From positions 322,501 to 386,500 of the forward strand of contig VCCP01000006.1 in NCBI GenBank assembly GCA_005765155.1: DNA of 64,000 nt, given 5' to 3'. The notes beneath the pieces were generated by a model. It worked only from the letters and a program-made list of their open reading frames with translations, had not been told where the DNA came from and made no database searches. The translations under genes were made by a program, and so were the position numbers. Each line of letters starts with the position of its first letter. Within the stretch, counting starts at the first letter, position 1. Positions 49,441 to 60,208 of the stretch are shown piece after piece. The stretch comes from Zelopaecilomyces penicillatus (taxonomy: Eukaryota; Ascomycota; Sordariomycetes; Hypocreales; Pseudodiploosporaceae).

Positions 49441-50069
49441 GAAATGTGGAAGACCCGCCAATATTTGATCTCTGTGTAGCATTTGCTGTTTACTGTACTA
49501 CCCAGAAGGTAGAGCAAATATGTTTTGTTGACTTGGACAGCTTCTATAGACTGGTATAAGCGTGGCAATGTTTGGAGCTTCTCGGTTTCATGCGTTTTAG
49601 TAGTAGATTTGAGCAACATCAGATTGCAAATTCACCAGCACTTCAGCCTCAAGCTTCCAGTTCAAACTCTGGGATTGCGATCACAAGAGAGAAATGTAAT
49701 CAAGTGTAATGACAGAGCTGTGAATTGGCAAACCAAAGGTGGCAGTGTACGGCGATGTCTCAGCTTCGTGACGGCATGGCTGCGTCATGACACTCCGTCT
49801 TTACCAGGCCCAGATCCAGCCTCTGCGTTGCACTATTTTCAGTAGTTTCCATTAATCACGCTAGCGAAATTCATATTTTCAGTATTTGATACCATTGCTA
49901 AAGGCGTTGTACCATGTTTCTACCCACAACCTCCACCCATCTATGCCTCCAAATCCCACATCTCCCAATCTGTTGGCATCATTGGTGTCGATTAAACACC
50001 AAAGATTTATACAATTATATGCTAATAAAATAAGATGAAAGCGCCGGATTCCCTTTTTTGCCCTTTTTA
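49441..50069. other. Spacer left of the LINE insertion
   Basis: No gene is supported. The sequence runs into an AT-rich stretch (49990-50070) that ends at the target-site duplication of the LINE. Confidence 0.6.
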
Positions 50070-50083
50070 AAATGCCCATCCGG
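50070..50083. repeat. Left target-site duplication of the LINE
   Basis: The 14-bp word AAATGCCCATCCGG occurs here and again, identical, at 54389-54402, just after the A/T-rich tail of the element. This marks the insertion boundaries. Confidence 0.9.
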
Positions 50084-50084
50084 A

Positions 50085-52564
50085 TGAGGTCAAAGTCCGA
50101 GAAACGGCCAAGCTAGCCTTTAATGGCCAAGAAGAATATACGGATATCGATCAGGAAGCAGACGCATTAATAACGCAGCTACACAGCATCGCAGACCAAA
50201 CGACCCCACAAAGGAACAGCAAGGCCAAGGAAATACCCACACCATGGTGGAATGAGACCACCCGGGAAGCGGTCCACGAACTCCGAGCAGCAGGTCGCCG
50301 CTACCGCGCTCTGAGGTCGCAAGTTAATCTGAGGGAGCTCCAGACCTGCGAGAAACACTATACCAAGGTCCTTCGTACAGCAAAGAGGGAGAAGGGTATC
50401 TGGGATCTAGAGAGATGGGCTAGGCTTAAGAGTCATATAGCCCCGGAGCCACCTACGCTACCACCGCTTATACGCAGCGATAACACAGAGGCGATCACAG
50501 CCACAGAGAAGGCTGCAGTCCTAGCAGCGAAGTTCTTCCCCCCCCCCGTTGCATACAGAAGGGAGGCTTAAAACAGCCGGATACGGTAGAATCCAAATCG
50601 AACAGGCTGTCGACCCAGATGAGGTCGAGCAGGTACTCCGCAGCGTAGGAGCATGGAAAGCCCCTGGCGAAGATGGTATCCCGATGGGATTCCTCAAGGC
50701 CTGCGGCCAACCGCTCTACGCAGCGATAGCGCACCTAGCGACCAGGAGCCTTGAATCGCAATACTTCCCGCAGCGTTTTCGTCGCGCGGTAGTAGTGGTC
50801 CTTAAGAAACCAGGGAAAAAACCAACAGCCTACCAGACTGCCGGAGGCTGGCGGCCTATATCCCTACTAGCCACAGTAGGGAAGGTTATCGAAGCGATCC
50901 TCAGCAGGCGCATCTCCAGCGCAGCGGAACAGATAGGCCTTCTACCAAAGGGCCAGATGGGAAACCGGGCAGGCAGAAGCACCGAAACTGCAGTTTCAGC
51001 TGTTATTGAAGGGGTGTAAGCAGCCTGGGGTAGCGGCGGCAACGCAGCTCTACTACAGCTCGATATCAAAGGCGCATTTGACACAGTCCCCTACCATCGA
51101 CTGCTCCTAACCCTATAAGATGAAGGGTTTTTAGAATGGATGGTTAACTGGCTGCGCAGCTACCTCGATGGGAGGACAGCGAGGCTACGCCTAGATGGCA
51201 CCCTAACCGACCCTTATGAAATCCTGGCCGGGGTCCCACAAGGGTCCCCTTTATCCCCAATCCTCTTTATTATCTATATCGCTACCCTATACCGGGCCTT
51301 GGCCGAGATACAGGGCCTGAATGTAATAGGATTCGCAGATGATACGAATCTACTTAGCAGCGGCCCTGATGTGAATAGTATATACCTATGGTTAAAGAAG
51401 GCCTGGAGGATATGCAAGGCCTGGTCCAGAGCCAGCGGGCTAGAATTCGCACCGGATAAGTTCGAGCTGATCTACTTTACAAAAGCGCACGCAGCGCCAA
51501 CGCAGGGTCTCCTACTCGATAACGCTACGGTAACCCCCGCAGAGCATGCGCGGATGCTTGGCATCGAGCTCGACAGGAAACTCACCTTCTTTAAACATTG
51601 GGCAAGGATTCAGGGTAAACTCACATCACAGAACCTAGCACTCACAAAGCTCGCCGCGAGGACGTGGGGACCCCCTCTCCGCACGGCCCGGATCATATAC
51701 ACGACGGTAATTCGCAGCGTTATCGCATATGGAGCGACGACCTTCCATAAGATCGATAAACCACCAACCTCGAAGGGAATTAAATCAGCATACGCTGCAC
51801 AAACCCTGTGCCTACGCAGCGTTACCGGAGCGTATAGGGCTACCCCAGTATACATCCTCGAATCCGAAGCATATATACCACCCTTAGACCTATATCTCAC
51901 ACAACAAAAGACCAGAGGCCTCGCCCGCCTACAGGCCCACGCGGGATTCTTCAAGCAAATACGCGATACCGTAGCGCTATCGATGCGATCTCGATGCCCC
52001 CGACAGCCCAATCCCCAAGGAGAGAAGCTATTACTCGAGACCAACATACTACTCAGCCATCATTGGCTGGGAGAGAGAACCCCCACAGAGGCCCTTCTAC
52101 ACTGGTGGAGGGAACGATGGCTAGCGAAGAAGTCGCGAACTAGCTGCGCCGCAGCAACGCAGCCTATAGCCCTAAGCTGGAAGACACTAAGGAAGTATGA
52201 TAGCCTCACTAAAGCAGAGAGCTCGCTGCTCATTCAGATCAGAACCGAAAGGATCGGGCTAAAAGCGTTCCTCCATCACCGCATGGTCCCTACATGCCCC
52301 ACGCCGCTATGTAGCTGCGCCGACGGGGGGAGGGAGACAGCAGAACACCTAGCCCTATGGTGCCGGGATGTCCCAGAACAACTCCACCGGAGCCTCAGAC
52401 AGAAGATCACACCACTCCAGAGCAGGACTGACTGGATCAGCGCACTCGCTGCGCCATCCACAGCAAAGGAAATCACACGATGGACAATGAGGCTAGAAAG
52501 GCTACAGGAATACAACCTGGCACTACGAATACAGGACACCGAAGACGACACAGCAGCGAGATAG
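50085..52564 (+). pseudogene. LINE reverse-transcriptase ORF2 fragment, disrupted
   Basis: The first 160 codons (frame from 50083) are the linker before the RT; the frame shifts within a ten-C run at 50538-50547 and then stays in one frame to the TAG at 52562. Two in-frame TAA codons lie at 51017-51019 and 51116-51118. RT motifs are clear: APGEDGIP, GGWRPISLL, LDIKGAFDTVPYHRLL, AGVPQGSPLSPILF and the catalytic GFADDTNLL. The C terminus has a zinc-knuckle CPTPLCSCADGGRETAEHLALWC-type array. No RNase H domain is seen. At least one frameshift and two stops mean this copy cannot make its own reverse transcriptase. The protein clade is judged from motif style, not from a search. Confidence 0.9.
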
Positions 52565-52640
52565 CAGGGGCGCCGCGGCGCTTCAATTTAGGGGTATCTA
52601 CAAACGACTATGTACCCGCCTCAGCGGGGTAGCAGCGACC

Positions 52641-53573
52641 TCAGTCCGAGTCCTCCTCCGAGTCACATAAGTCCACAGCACCAACAGGGACAGCAATCTC
52701 CTATAACTGAGTCAGACAGCGCAGCGAGGACGCAGTGAGGGAGGCGGGACTTACATGGTGCTTCAGCAACGACTCAACCATCCTCTCCAAGCGGCCCACG
52801 CGGGCGGTGAGAGGGCCGAGATCTACCGGCGCTTTCGCAGCGACACCGCGGAGCTTACGCTCTACACGATTGCCAGCAGCGTTCTAAGCTGCTACGTCCT
52901 ACACCGAGTTAGTCAGACACAAGCAGCGAGGACGCAGCGACATACTGCCTCGGTAGCGGAGGGGCGATTCACAGCCACTACAGTGGCTAGAAAGGCGGTA
53001 ACAGCGGCAAGGGCCGACTCAGGCACCTAAGCAGATGTTAGAAAAGACGCAGCGAGAGCGCAGCGGGACACATGCCTCATCACAGTTATGACGTACGTCA
53101 CAACAATGGGCACAACGCCGACCAGCCCCTACGAGATGATTAGCGGCGAGAGCGCAGCGAGGCCGTGGGCGATATACCAGTGGTATTATGACAAGCCTCA
53201 GCACCCGACTCCTCCATAAGACCACGAAGACAACGGATACATCTACAGAGTCAGCAGCGACAGCGCAGCGAGGACAAAGATACATACGGCACAGCACGAC
53301 GGGAGCCACGAGGCATAGGGTCCTTCTTGTCCTTCTTCCCCTTGGAGGGGGTCTTCGCCTTTGTGACCTTCGCCTGGAAGGGGTTAGTCGCAGCGAGAGC
53401 GCAGCGAGGAAGGATCGACATACGGGGGACTTAGACGGAGTCTTTGGCTTAGGAGGCGCCTTTTTCCTGGGAGTTTCGACGCCCGACCCGGGAGTGCGAG
53501 CGGGGCGGGGGGGACGCCGCGACGACGCCGCGCCCTCGGTTACAGTAGGGAGTAGGTCGACGGTTCCAGCCAT
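52641..53573 (-). CDS. Antisense gene inside the LINE: Pro/Lys-rich, cysteine-motif protein with seven exons
   Basis: Minus-strand exons are 53573-53424, 53373-53288, 53242-53178, 53128-53097, 53026-52946, 52898-52755 and 52700-52641; together 205 codons plus stop. Donors follow GTA(T/A/C)GT and most introns have CTAAC/CTGAC before TAG or CAG. The protein has a disordered Pro/Lys N terminus (TPRKKAPPKPKTPSKSP), a cysteine module (CIRC...C...CAHCC, zinc-finger-like), a short Ala-rich helix and a heptad-like helix (LTARVGRLERMVESLLKHH) with an acidic end. Exon 6 contains an in-frame TAG (52886-52884), compatible with a former CAG. So this copy may make a truncated protein. The stop lies 76 bp from the end of the RT ORF on the other strand. 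Exon 4 could alternatively run on to a poorer donor, adding NCDEAC. Confidence 0.7.
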
Positions 53574-53751
53574 CTGGCAAGGCCCAAAGAGTCAGAAGGG
53601 CACGCAGCGAGGGAGCAGCGAGGACGACTTACTGGCAACAATACTGGTTTTGCATACCACAAGGGTTAGACACGCAGGCGCAGCGAGGGCGCAACCTGTC
53701 GCCAGACTAGGGGGGGGGGGGGGGCAGGGAAGAAAGGAAGGAAGGACCTAC
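52701..53751 (-). repeat. Paired CGCTGCG motif repeated in every intron of the antisense gene
   Basis: Introns at 52701-52754, 52899-52945, 53027-53096, 53129-53177, 53243-53287, 53374-53423, 53574-53632 and the leader intron 53644-53751 each contain one or two copies of a core close to CCTCGCTGCG followed by CTCGCTGCG, placed between donor and branch site. Intron lengths are mostly 45-59 nt. Exons between them do not share this core, apart from one CGCTGCG-like word in exon 6. Seven to eight different introns with the same interior is not normal for unrelated introns. Confidence 0.85.
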
Positions 53752-53809
53752 CTGTCAGAGCGGCTTGAGGAAGGAAGGAAGGAAGGAAGGAAGAAGAAGG
53801 GAAGGAACG
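53731..53809. repeat. (AAGG)n purine microsatellite
   Basis: Interrupted GGAA/AAGG repeats lie next to a G-run (53710-53724). On the minus strand they form the CT-rich leader of the antisense gene. Confidence 0.8.
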
Positions 53810-53812
53810 AGG

Positions 53813-53820
53813 TTTATATA
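53813..53820 (-). promoter_or_regulatory. TATA box of the antisense gene
   Basis: TATATAAA on the minus strand, about 30 bp ahead of a pyrimidine-rich (CCTT)n leader. A leader exon ending GACAG at 53752 is followed by a GTAGGT donor. The position fits a transcript start near 53785 and a 5' UTR with one or two introns before the ATG at 53573. Confidence 0.6.
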
Positions 53821-54080
53821 GTGAGGGCGGTGAGGCCAAGCTGCGGCAGAATTGCGCAGATCACTGGCAGCTGCCAACAGTGTTGGGAGTTGAAGCTATC
53901 ACGACAACGCCTCGAGGCAGCAGCGACATCACCAACTACCACAACGAGCCCAGGGACGGAATTCCACAGAAGCCGGCAGAAGCCAGGCGAATCCCGTACC
54001 CATCCGACCACCCAAAAACATCAGAAACGGGAGGACGAAGCGATATAGCTGCTACAAACAGTTATAACACAAATACTAAC

Positions 54081-54358
54081 CCGGCCATATAGGCCGGTCC
54101 TACTAACCCCCAGCCTTATGGCTCCGATATAGCAGACGCATAGGCATCGCATCTAACACGCCGATTCCCCGTCAGCCACCAGATACGGAGGTGAGATCCG
54201 TTATGTACAGGAGGCAAAGACCAACGCCGCGGTAACGCAGAGAGAGCGTAATATAGTTAAAAAGAGGATAGGGGTTTTCATCTGTTTTCCCCCCTATCTA
54301 TTAAATAGAGAGGGACTGCTTACCCTATATAGGGTCTAGCCTAGAATATATAGGCTAG
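54081..54358 (+). other. Hairpins and palindromes in the LINE 3' end
   Basis: Four self-complementary segments lie in the last 310 bp: CCGGCCATATAGGCCGG (54081-54097), arms GATAGGGG/CCCCTATC (54267-54298), palindrome ACCCTATATAGGGT (54322-54335) and arms CTAGCCTA/TAGGCTAG (54336-54358). LINE reverse transcriptases commonly recognise 3' stem-loops of their RNA, so these may be such signals (inference). Confidence 0.65.
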
Positions 54359-54388
54359 TACAGTGTAAGACTAATAATAATAATAAAT

Positions 54389-54402
54389 AAATGCCCATCC
54401 GG
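54389..54402. repeat. Right target-site duplication of the LINE
   Basis: Identical 14-bp copy of the left duplication. It follows the TAA-rich tail and precedes the uninterrupted host sequence TTGAAAAGTCC. Confidence 0.9.
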
Positions 54403-54410
54403 TTGAAAAG

Positions 54411-54478
54411 TCCCCCCCCCCCCCCAAAAAAAAAATGAAATCAGTAAAAAAAAAAAAAAAAAAAAAAAGAGAAGAAAA
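54411..54478. repeat. Poly-C and poly-A tracts between the LINE and the monooxygenase gene
   Basis: A 14-base C-run (54412-54425), a 10-base A-run and a longer A-run of about 23 bases (54446-54468) occur in the 3' flank of the monooxygenase gene. They lie outside the target duplication, so they are host sequence rather than the LINE tail. Confidence 0.75.
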
Positions 54479-54497
54479 AGAAAAGAAAAAGAAAGCA

Positions 54498-56730
54498 TCA
54501 TGAAACCCGCATGGGCATGAATGTTCTAAGCATGTCCAGTATGCCCTTCCAGTGTCGTTTCCGCTCCACCGGTTCAGTCTTTATAGCAGCCGGCTTCTCT
54601 TCCGAATTCTGCAGCAGCAGTGCGGGCGGCGGCGCCTCAAGCCACGGAATCGTTGCGGGGGAGAACGCTTCCGGTGTGATGCCGTTGCCGAAGCTTGCGT
54701 ATTTTTGCTCGAGGTCGGAGAAGCGCAGATCGAAGTCTTCCCATCTGATGATTTCGGTGGCAGCGTAGTAGTGGAGAGTTGTACCTGGCCATGGGACGAC
54801 TACTTTTCCATTGGGGAGTTTGTCTGATGAGGAGTAAATGATTAGTTTGATGGTCTTCTCACATGAATTGTTGTGGACGGTTGGATCTGAGAAACTTACA
54901 CCATGATGAGCAGCTATCTGACCATACCATCTCCTTCATGCGTGACTGAACCCAGCGAGTAAACTCTGCTTGTGCCGACTCTTTGACACAGATTGAGCGC
55001 AATCTATCCATCTGCAATCGTTGAAGAACTCTCATCATATAATCGCTCGATCTCTCGATTCCGGGGTATGCTGAACCGCTCACAGGGCAAACTGGCGGGT
55101 TAAACACTACACCTCAAATGTCAGCATGAGTTCCTCCCAACATAAAGGACATGGGGAATTGATTGTAAGCAACTCACCAAAAAAGTTCGGAAAGCCTGCC
55201 ACAGTAACAGCCATGTAGCTGTCATACCCGCCATCCATCGACCAAAGCTTCGACAAATCCCGCCCATCTCTCCCCTGGATCGGAAACCGCGGCGAATAAG
55301 GATCAAACCCCGTAGCACAAACAACAATATCGTATGCGCCCCCCTCGCCACTCTTGGTGTGGAGAGACGATTCTTCTGCGTGTGTAATAGGTGATGAAAT
55401 GAGTCGCACGTTGGGCTGCTGCAAAGCCTCGAGATAGTTATTCGAGGGTGTGAATCGGCGACATCCCGCTGCGTAGTCTGGGACCAAAGCCTCAAGCTGT
55501 TTCTTATCCTTGATGTACTTCTTCATGTGTTTCTTCGCCACCTCTGTGAAATTTTTGGATGCCACTGAGCCGGCCCAGAGCCCAGCGAAGCCAGATGCTA
55601 CTTTCTTCTCAATCTTGAGCCGAAAGTCGTAATACGCTTTGGGATCACTCTTGAGCTTTTCAATGGTTTCTTGTGAGTCTTGAAAATGTGTCAGTATTGA
55701 AGGTTACTTTCACCGTTTGCGATTTCTCATTATAGCAATTTGCCTTTGAGAGTGGTATAGATAGAGAAGGCTGTGATGATGACTTACAAACAATCTGAGT
55801 CTCTCCGTTTTCAGAAAACACATGCGGAACGATCCAAGTGGGACTTCGGATGAAGTTATCCACTGTCTTAACTTCTATAATACGCATAACTATTAGCTCG
55901 TCGCACTCTTTGTGGATACTGGACTGGATGGGGCTGTCTCATCTTACCTTTGTGGATTTTGGCAACACACTGAAGCGCACTCGACCCATTTCCAATCACC
56001 GCAACATTCTTGCCAGAAACATCAAGATCTTTGGGCCAATTCGCCGTGTGCACAATCTTTCCCTTGAACTCTTCGAGTCCCGCAATCTGCGGTAGTTTCC
56101 AGTTGTTGAGTCTGCCTACAGCATACACAAACACGTCGCATTTGACTTGTTGCTTCACTCCGGGCGCATCTGTCCTCTCAAGATGAACGATCCATTGGGA
56201 GCTGCCTTCGTCCCAGGTCGCGCCGGTGCATTGCTGGTTGCATCTGATGTATTTGCGAAGGTCGTGGTTGTCGACGGTGTTTTTGATGTACTGCAGGATC
56301 TCGGGTCCTTCGGCGTAAAGTCGAGACCAGCCGGGATTGGTGTTCCAGCTGTATTGGTAGCAGTGCGATGGCACATCACAGGCACAGCTGACGTGAGAAC
56401 TCAGTATTGTGGCTCTTTTTGTTGTGTTGCTCTTGAGGACGGGACGGTATTTTTGTGAGTTGTCACTTACCCCGGATATCGATTCTCAAACCATGTGCCT
56501 CCTACTTCGCTGTTCTTCTCATACACTGTGACTTCAACTCCCTTGAGCCGAGTGGCAGCGTCTCTCGCAAACTGAATACCCGAGATGCTATTTTAATTAA
56601 TTAAAAAAAACGTTAGCAATTGGTTTGCAACTCATTGTAGCCTCTCGTTGAGATTGAGTTGAACATACCCAGCTCCAATGACCACCACACGGATGGGCCG
56701 CGCTACAAAACTAGTTGGTACAAGATCCAT
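54498..56730 (-). CDS. Baeyer-Villiger-type flavin monooxygenase
   Basis: Minus-strand exons 56730-56669, 56587-56471, 56387-55948, 55874-55788, 55678-55178, 55106-54900 and 54823-54498 give 579 residues, in frame throughout. FAD motif GAGISG is completed across intron 1. RYPGCACDVPSH spans intron 2. The Baeyer-Villiger fingerprint FxGxxxHxxxW is present as FKGKIVHTANWP, followed by the NADPH motif VIGNGSSA and ATGFDPYSPRFP near 360. The C terminus ends ERKRHWKG...FMPMRVS. Such enzymes insert oxygen next to a ketone or N/S-oxidise substrates and are frequent in secondary metabolism, though no other biosynthetic genes are seen nearby. The intron 4 acceptor is an AAG, the weakest junction. The gene looks intact. 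Confidence 0.9.
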
Positions 56731-59700
56731 GGCTTTTGCGAATGCAGGATCAACATGTATTGAGCTTTGTGTAGAAGAATTGAGAATTCAAGTAAACAGA
56801 CTTGGAGAGAAAAACCGCGCCGCAATGGGGTGGACAGACTCGCCAGGTCTTATACGGCTCAGCTAGCTAGGTTGTTGTCTCGAGGCGTGCCTACAAACTA
56901 ACACAACTCATATACCAACGCCGGTGGGCGGCCGACTAGCAAAGACATGCGATCATTTCCCACTACAACGCATCTTTCCTTCCATTCACTAATATCTACA
57001 TACATTTCCTTCATTTAGACCGCTCTTGGCAAAAACAAAAGCCAATGCTAAGCATAAAGAAACAAGGGGGCCCACATCGGAGCCGCAAAAGAACCATACG
57101 GAGAATACCGCCAAAAGACTTTTCATTTTTTTTTCCTCCCAAAAGGACCGTCGCTCGCTTGTTCCAGGTCTTGTTGTATGCGAAGCAAGACCATCGTGGA
57201 AGCGACATTAGCCATGGTTTCCATCACCGGCCAGTTTTCTTTTTTCTTTTCTTCTCATGACCCTAGAGGCATTGGGTGCCCTATCATGAATTGCCTGCTA
57301 AAGCCCAGCTACCATTGGATCTGTTTTGTCCTTTGTCCTGCAGCAGGGGGAGGGGGGGGGATTGGTCTGAGACATTGCTAACTTGGGTGTCATCGCGTCT
57401 GACAAGCAGCCGTTTTGGAAGCGGACGGCTTTAGATTGTTGGAGTCCAAGCTCTGGAAGTTGCCTAGCCTTTTTACTTTTCTCCTCTTCAACTGTTACCG
57501 AGACTCTATTGGTATGTATCACACTGAGTGAGAAAGAAAAGAAAAAGAAAAGAAAAAACCAATGAGTATCAAGCGTATCAGTACAGGTATTGCTTTGGTT
57601 ACACCTGCTCTGTTCTGTTTCTTCTTGTCTTTGCCCACACGTGGCTCGCCTCTCCTGCGGATAGTAACACCACCCATCCGTAAGATTAGACCCCAAGGAT
57701 ATCTAGACTGGTAATTGTGCGTTCGGGAACAGCCACTGCGTACGATTGTGGCTTTGTCTGGCGATCATGGCGGCAGGGCCTCAAGAAGCTCTAGATGTAC
57801 ACCGGAGGCACGGGAAAGGATGGGTGTGAGAGAAGGCGGTTGTACAAGATATGCAGCCGTTCTTACAAATGTCCATGACGGCGCACATTGAACAGAGGGA
57901 TCGACCGTAACTGGGAACAGGCGTCGGCAACGAATGCACCCCGACGGTTCACGTGCGATTTAGCGGCTGACGGTCGCCCTCCTCCTCCCATGCTAGGCAT
58001 TTGAGAAGAGGAAAGAAGTTCAACAATGGAATTGGGGAATTGGAGGTCATGATTGCTTCGTTTCGAGAGTCTAATCTACGTAGTTGTAGTAGTATCGACG
58101 GCAATTACAGGGGGTGCGGACTACATTGTCCGGGTTCTCTTAGACTAGCCAAGCAACTGTCCACAGTTAGTGGGACTTTTATCACTGGAACCACTTCTGG
58201 CCAAAGCAACTTTTCACAACAGAACTCCTTGTATTAATATAGGGTAATTATTAGAACTAACTGTGTCTCTACGTAGTACAATTGCCGGGAAGCTGAACAT
58301 CCCATGTCTGCCAATACCATCACTTAGACTCAACCCTGTGGGGGCACAACTGGTGTCTGTATGGCTGGGATCCAGCCGTGGCTGAGACAAAAAGGCAAGA
58401 CAGGAACAATTTGCCGAGTCAGTATGACTTCAATGGCACGCTGAACAAATCTCTACCTCGTTGCCTCGGAAGAACTTCCTATTGGCACAACTGCAATCCC
58501 ACGTAGCAGAACATTTTGTCTGTCTTGCTACTCTACTAATATCTAGCCCTGATGCCCTACACCCCAACTACGTAGTACAGCATTTTAGATCTATACTATC
58601 GGTGTTATCATGCAGGTCTTTCCGTTCAAAGAGCTAACAACCTAACAACCTCTTGTCTCCGAAACATTTACCCTTGCGCTAAGGCCGTCAGCAGAGTCCT
58701 TTTTAGTGATGGTGATATTGTATTGTACCAATTAGGTCGATAGGCACATGTCGGGAATTCTTTCTTCAATGCCTATACCTTTGCCGCACGCTACCACCTT
58801 TGCCGCACGCTAGAAACGCCGATCAGAGACACTCACTCTGCTCTACAGGGGGGGGGTCCCACCTCGTCTAGACGAAACATCACCACTTCCATCATGGGCG
58901 TAACATGCCACACACAAGAGAAAAAGTCTGCGCATTGATGCCTGATCAGTTGAGTAGCCTGTCTGCCTGTCTAGAACTTGCAAAACCTATCTTTCCTCTT
59001 CTCGTCTCTTCTCTACCGTCACTTTTTAAAACACCACTAGACGATCATCAACTCTCACCCCCCCTCAGGCGCGCGCTCTCCTATCTTGAACTACCCGAAG
59101 GGTCTTTTTTCGCAAGATCAACCCATTACAGGATAATTCCGTGACCTTTTTTTTTTTTTTTTAACGAATTGGTTGGCCGGCTTTTCACAACGGCCACTCG
59201 GGATAACGTCGTCGATGAGCATCTTGTCTCAGACGGATGGGACATGTCCCCATTGTCGGCAAATTTCCCAAGTTTTTTTCGGTGATGACATGCTAAGCCC
59301 TATCCCCCGAGACTACCTGACGTTGCACCCATCGCCGAGTTTACTGGAAGAAACGGACGAGTTATTTTCCGGCTGCTACTCTACTCCTCTTTCTGTGTAT
59401 CGTTGGCGAGCTATTCATGTATTCATGTACCAGAGGGTAACTGTTGTCCGTGTGATTCCACTTGTCTGCATGTGTACCGTGTACGTGAAATGACATTATC
59501 ATCTTGGCAGTGTTTGCCGTTTTGTTAGCCTTTTTTATACGCGACACAACAATGTGCTGATTATTGACACCCGTGTTTTGCCTCTTCCATGGCGCTTTCA
59601 TTGCTTCTTGGATGCAACTAAACACTGCCGCAGGACCTGGAGGGGTAGACTTGGCGCAAACGTCTGGGGTCGGTCGATCGTCTCGTATAAGTTGCCTCTC

Positions 59701-60208
59701 CCTGCACAGAAAGGAATCCGGGGGCTCGGCGATTGTGACTACACGGAGTCTAAGTGTGAATCTTGGTACGAAGCTATTTATTTCAGCGCCCTGCGCTAAA
59801 AAAAAAAAACCCCCCAACACCATTGCTAGATCGGTGAATGAATTGCGGCACAGCTGCGGTTCTACGTGTTAGTTGTGGTGCTAGTCTGGGGTTTCAACAA
59901 GCCGTTGGGATGGAGTTGTTCAACACAACCAACAGCATCAATTTCCATGGATATTCCATGCGTCTCCCGGCATTCCAATGCTGCGCCGCTGAAACCCAAA
60001 TGTCTAACCTCTTGACATTTCTCCTGGCCCTGCTTTCCTAACCCATGTGATGAGAGACCCTGTGGTATCCGTTACCCCAGGATCTACGGATAGGTCTCAT
60101 TGTGATACCTAGATATGCAAGACATCGCCTCACAAGCCGGATTAGGCTTTAGAGAAACAAGCGCTATGGAGAAGGGATGCAAATGAGAACGCTTTGTGTT
60201 CAGGCTTA
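56731..60208. other. Intergenic region, no supported gene
   Basis: About 3.5 kb with only short ORFs. It contains a G-run (57343-57360), a T-run (59144-59162), an A-run near 59799 and a 19-bp tandem repeat (58777-58812). The left end is the promoter of the monooxygenase gene. Confidence 0.55.
58777..58812. repeat. Nearly two copies of a 19-bp tandem repeat
   Basis: The unit ACCTTTGCCGCACGCTACC is followed directly by ACCTTTGCCGCACGCTA. No gene is near. Confidence 0.9.

Larger units (their letters stand above)
50084..54388 (+). mobile_element. 5'-truncated non-LTR retrotransposon (Tad1/I-like LINE) with an antisense passenger gene
   Basis: The insertion is about 4.3 kb, bounded by 14-bp direct repeats and ending in a TAA-rich tail (54371-54388), as expected for target-primed reverse transcription. 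It begins inside ORF2, downstream of where the endonuclease would be, so it is 5'-truncated. Contents in order are: the reverse-transcriptase ORF with lesions (to 52564), an antisense seven-exon gene (52641-53573) with its own TATA box (53813-53820), and a 3' segment with several hairpins. The word GCAGCG is repeated throughout. The insertion lies about 100 bp downstream of the stop of a Baeyer-Villiger-type monooxygenase gene. Confidence 0.85.

Noticed and set aside
53188..54048. Long + strand ORF (286 codons) inside the LINE
   Set aside because: It overlaps the antisense gene, runs through its introns and the (AAGG)n repeat, and has low-complexity Arg/Gly composition. The minus-strand splice signals explain the sequence better.
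54412..54468. Poly-C/poly-A tracts as a LINE poly-A tail
   Set aside because: They lie outside the right target duplication; the element's tail is the TAA repeat before 54388.
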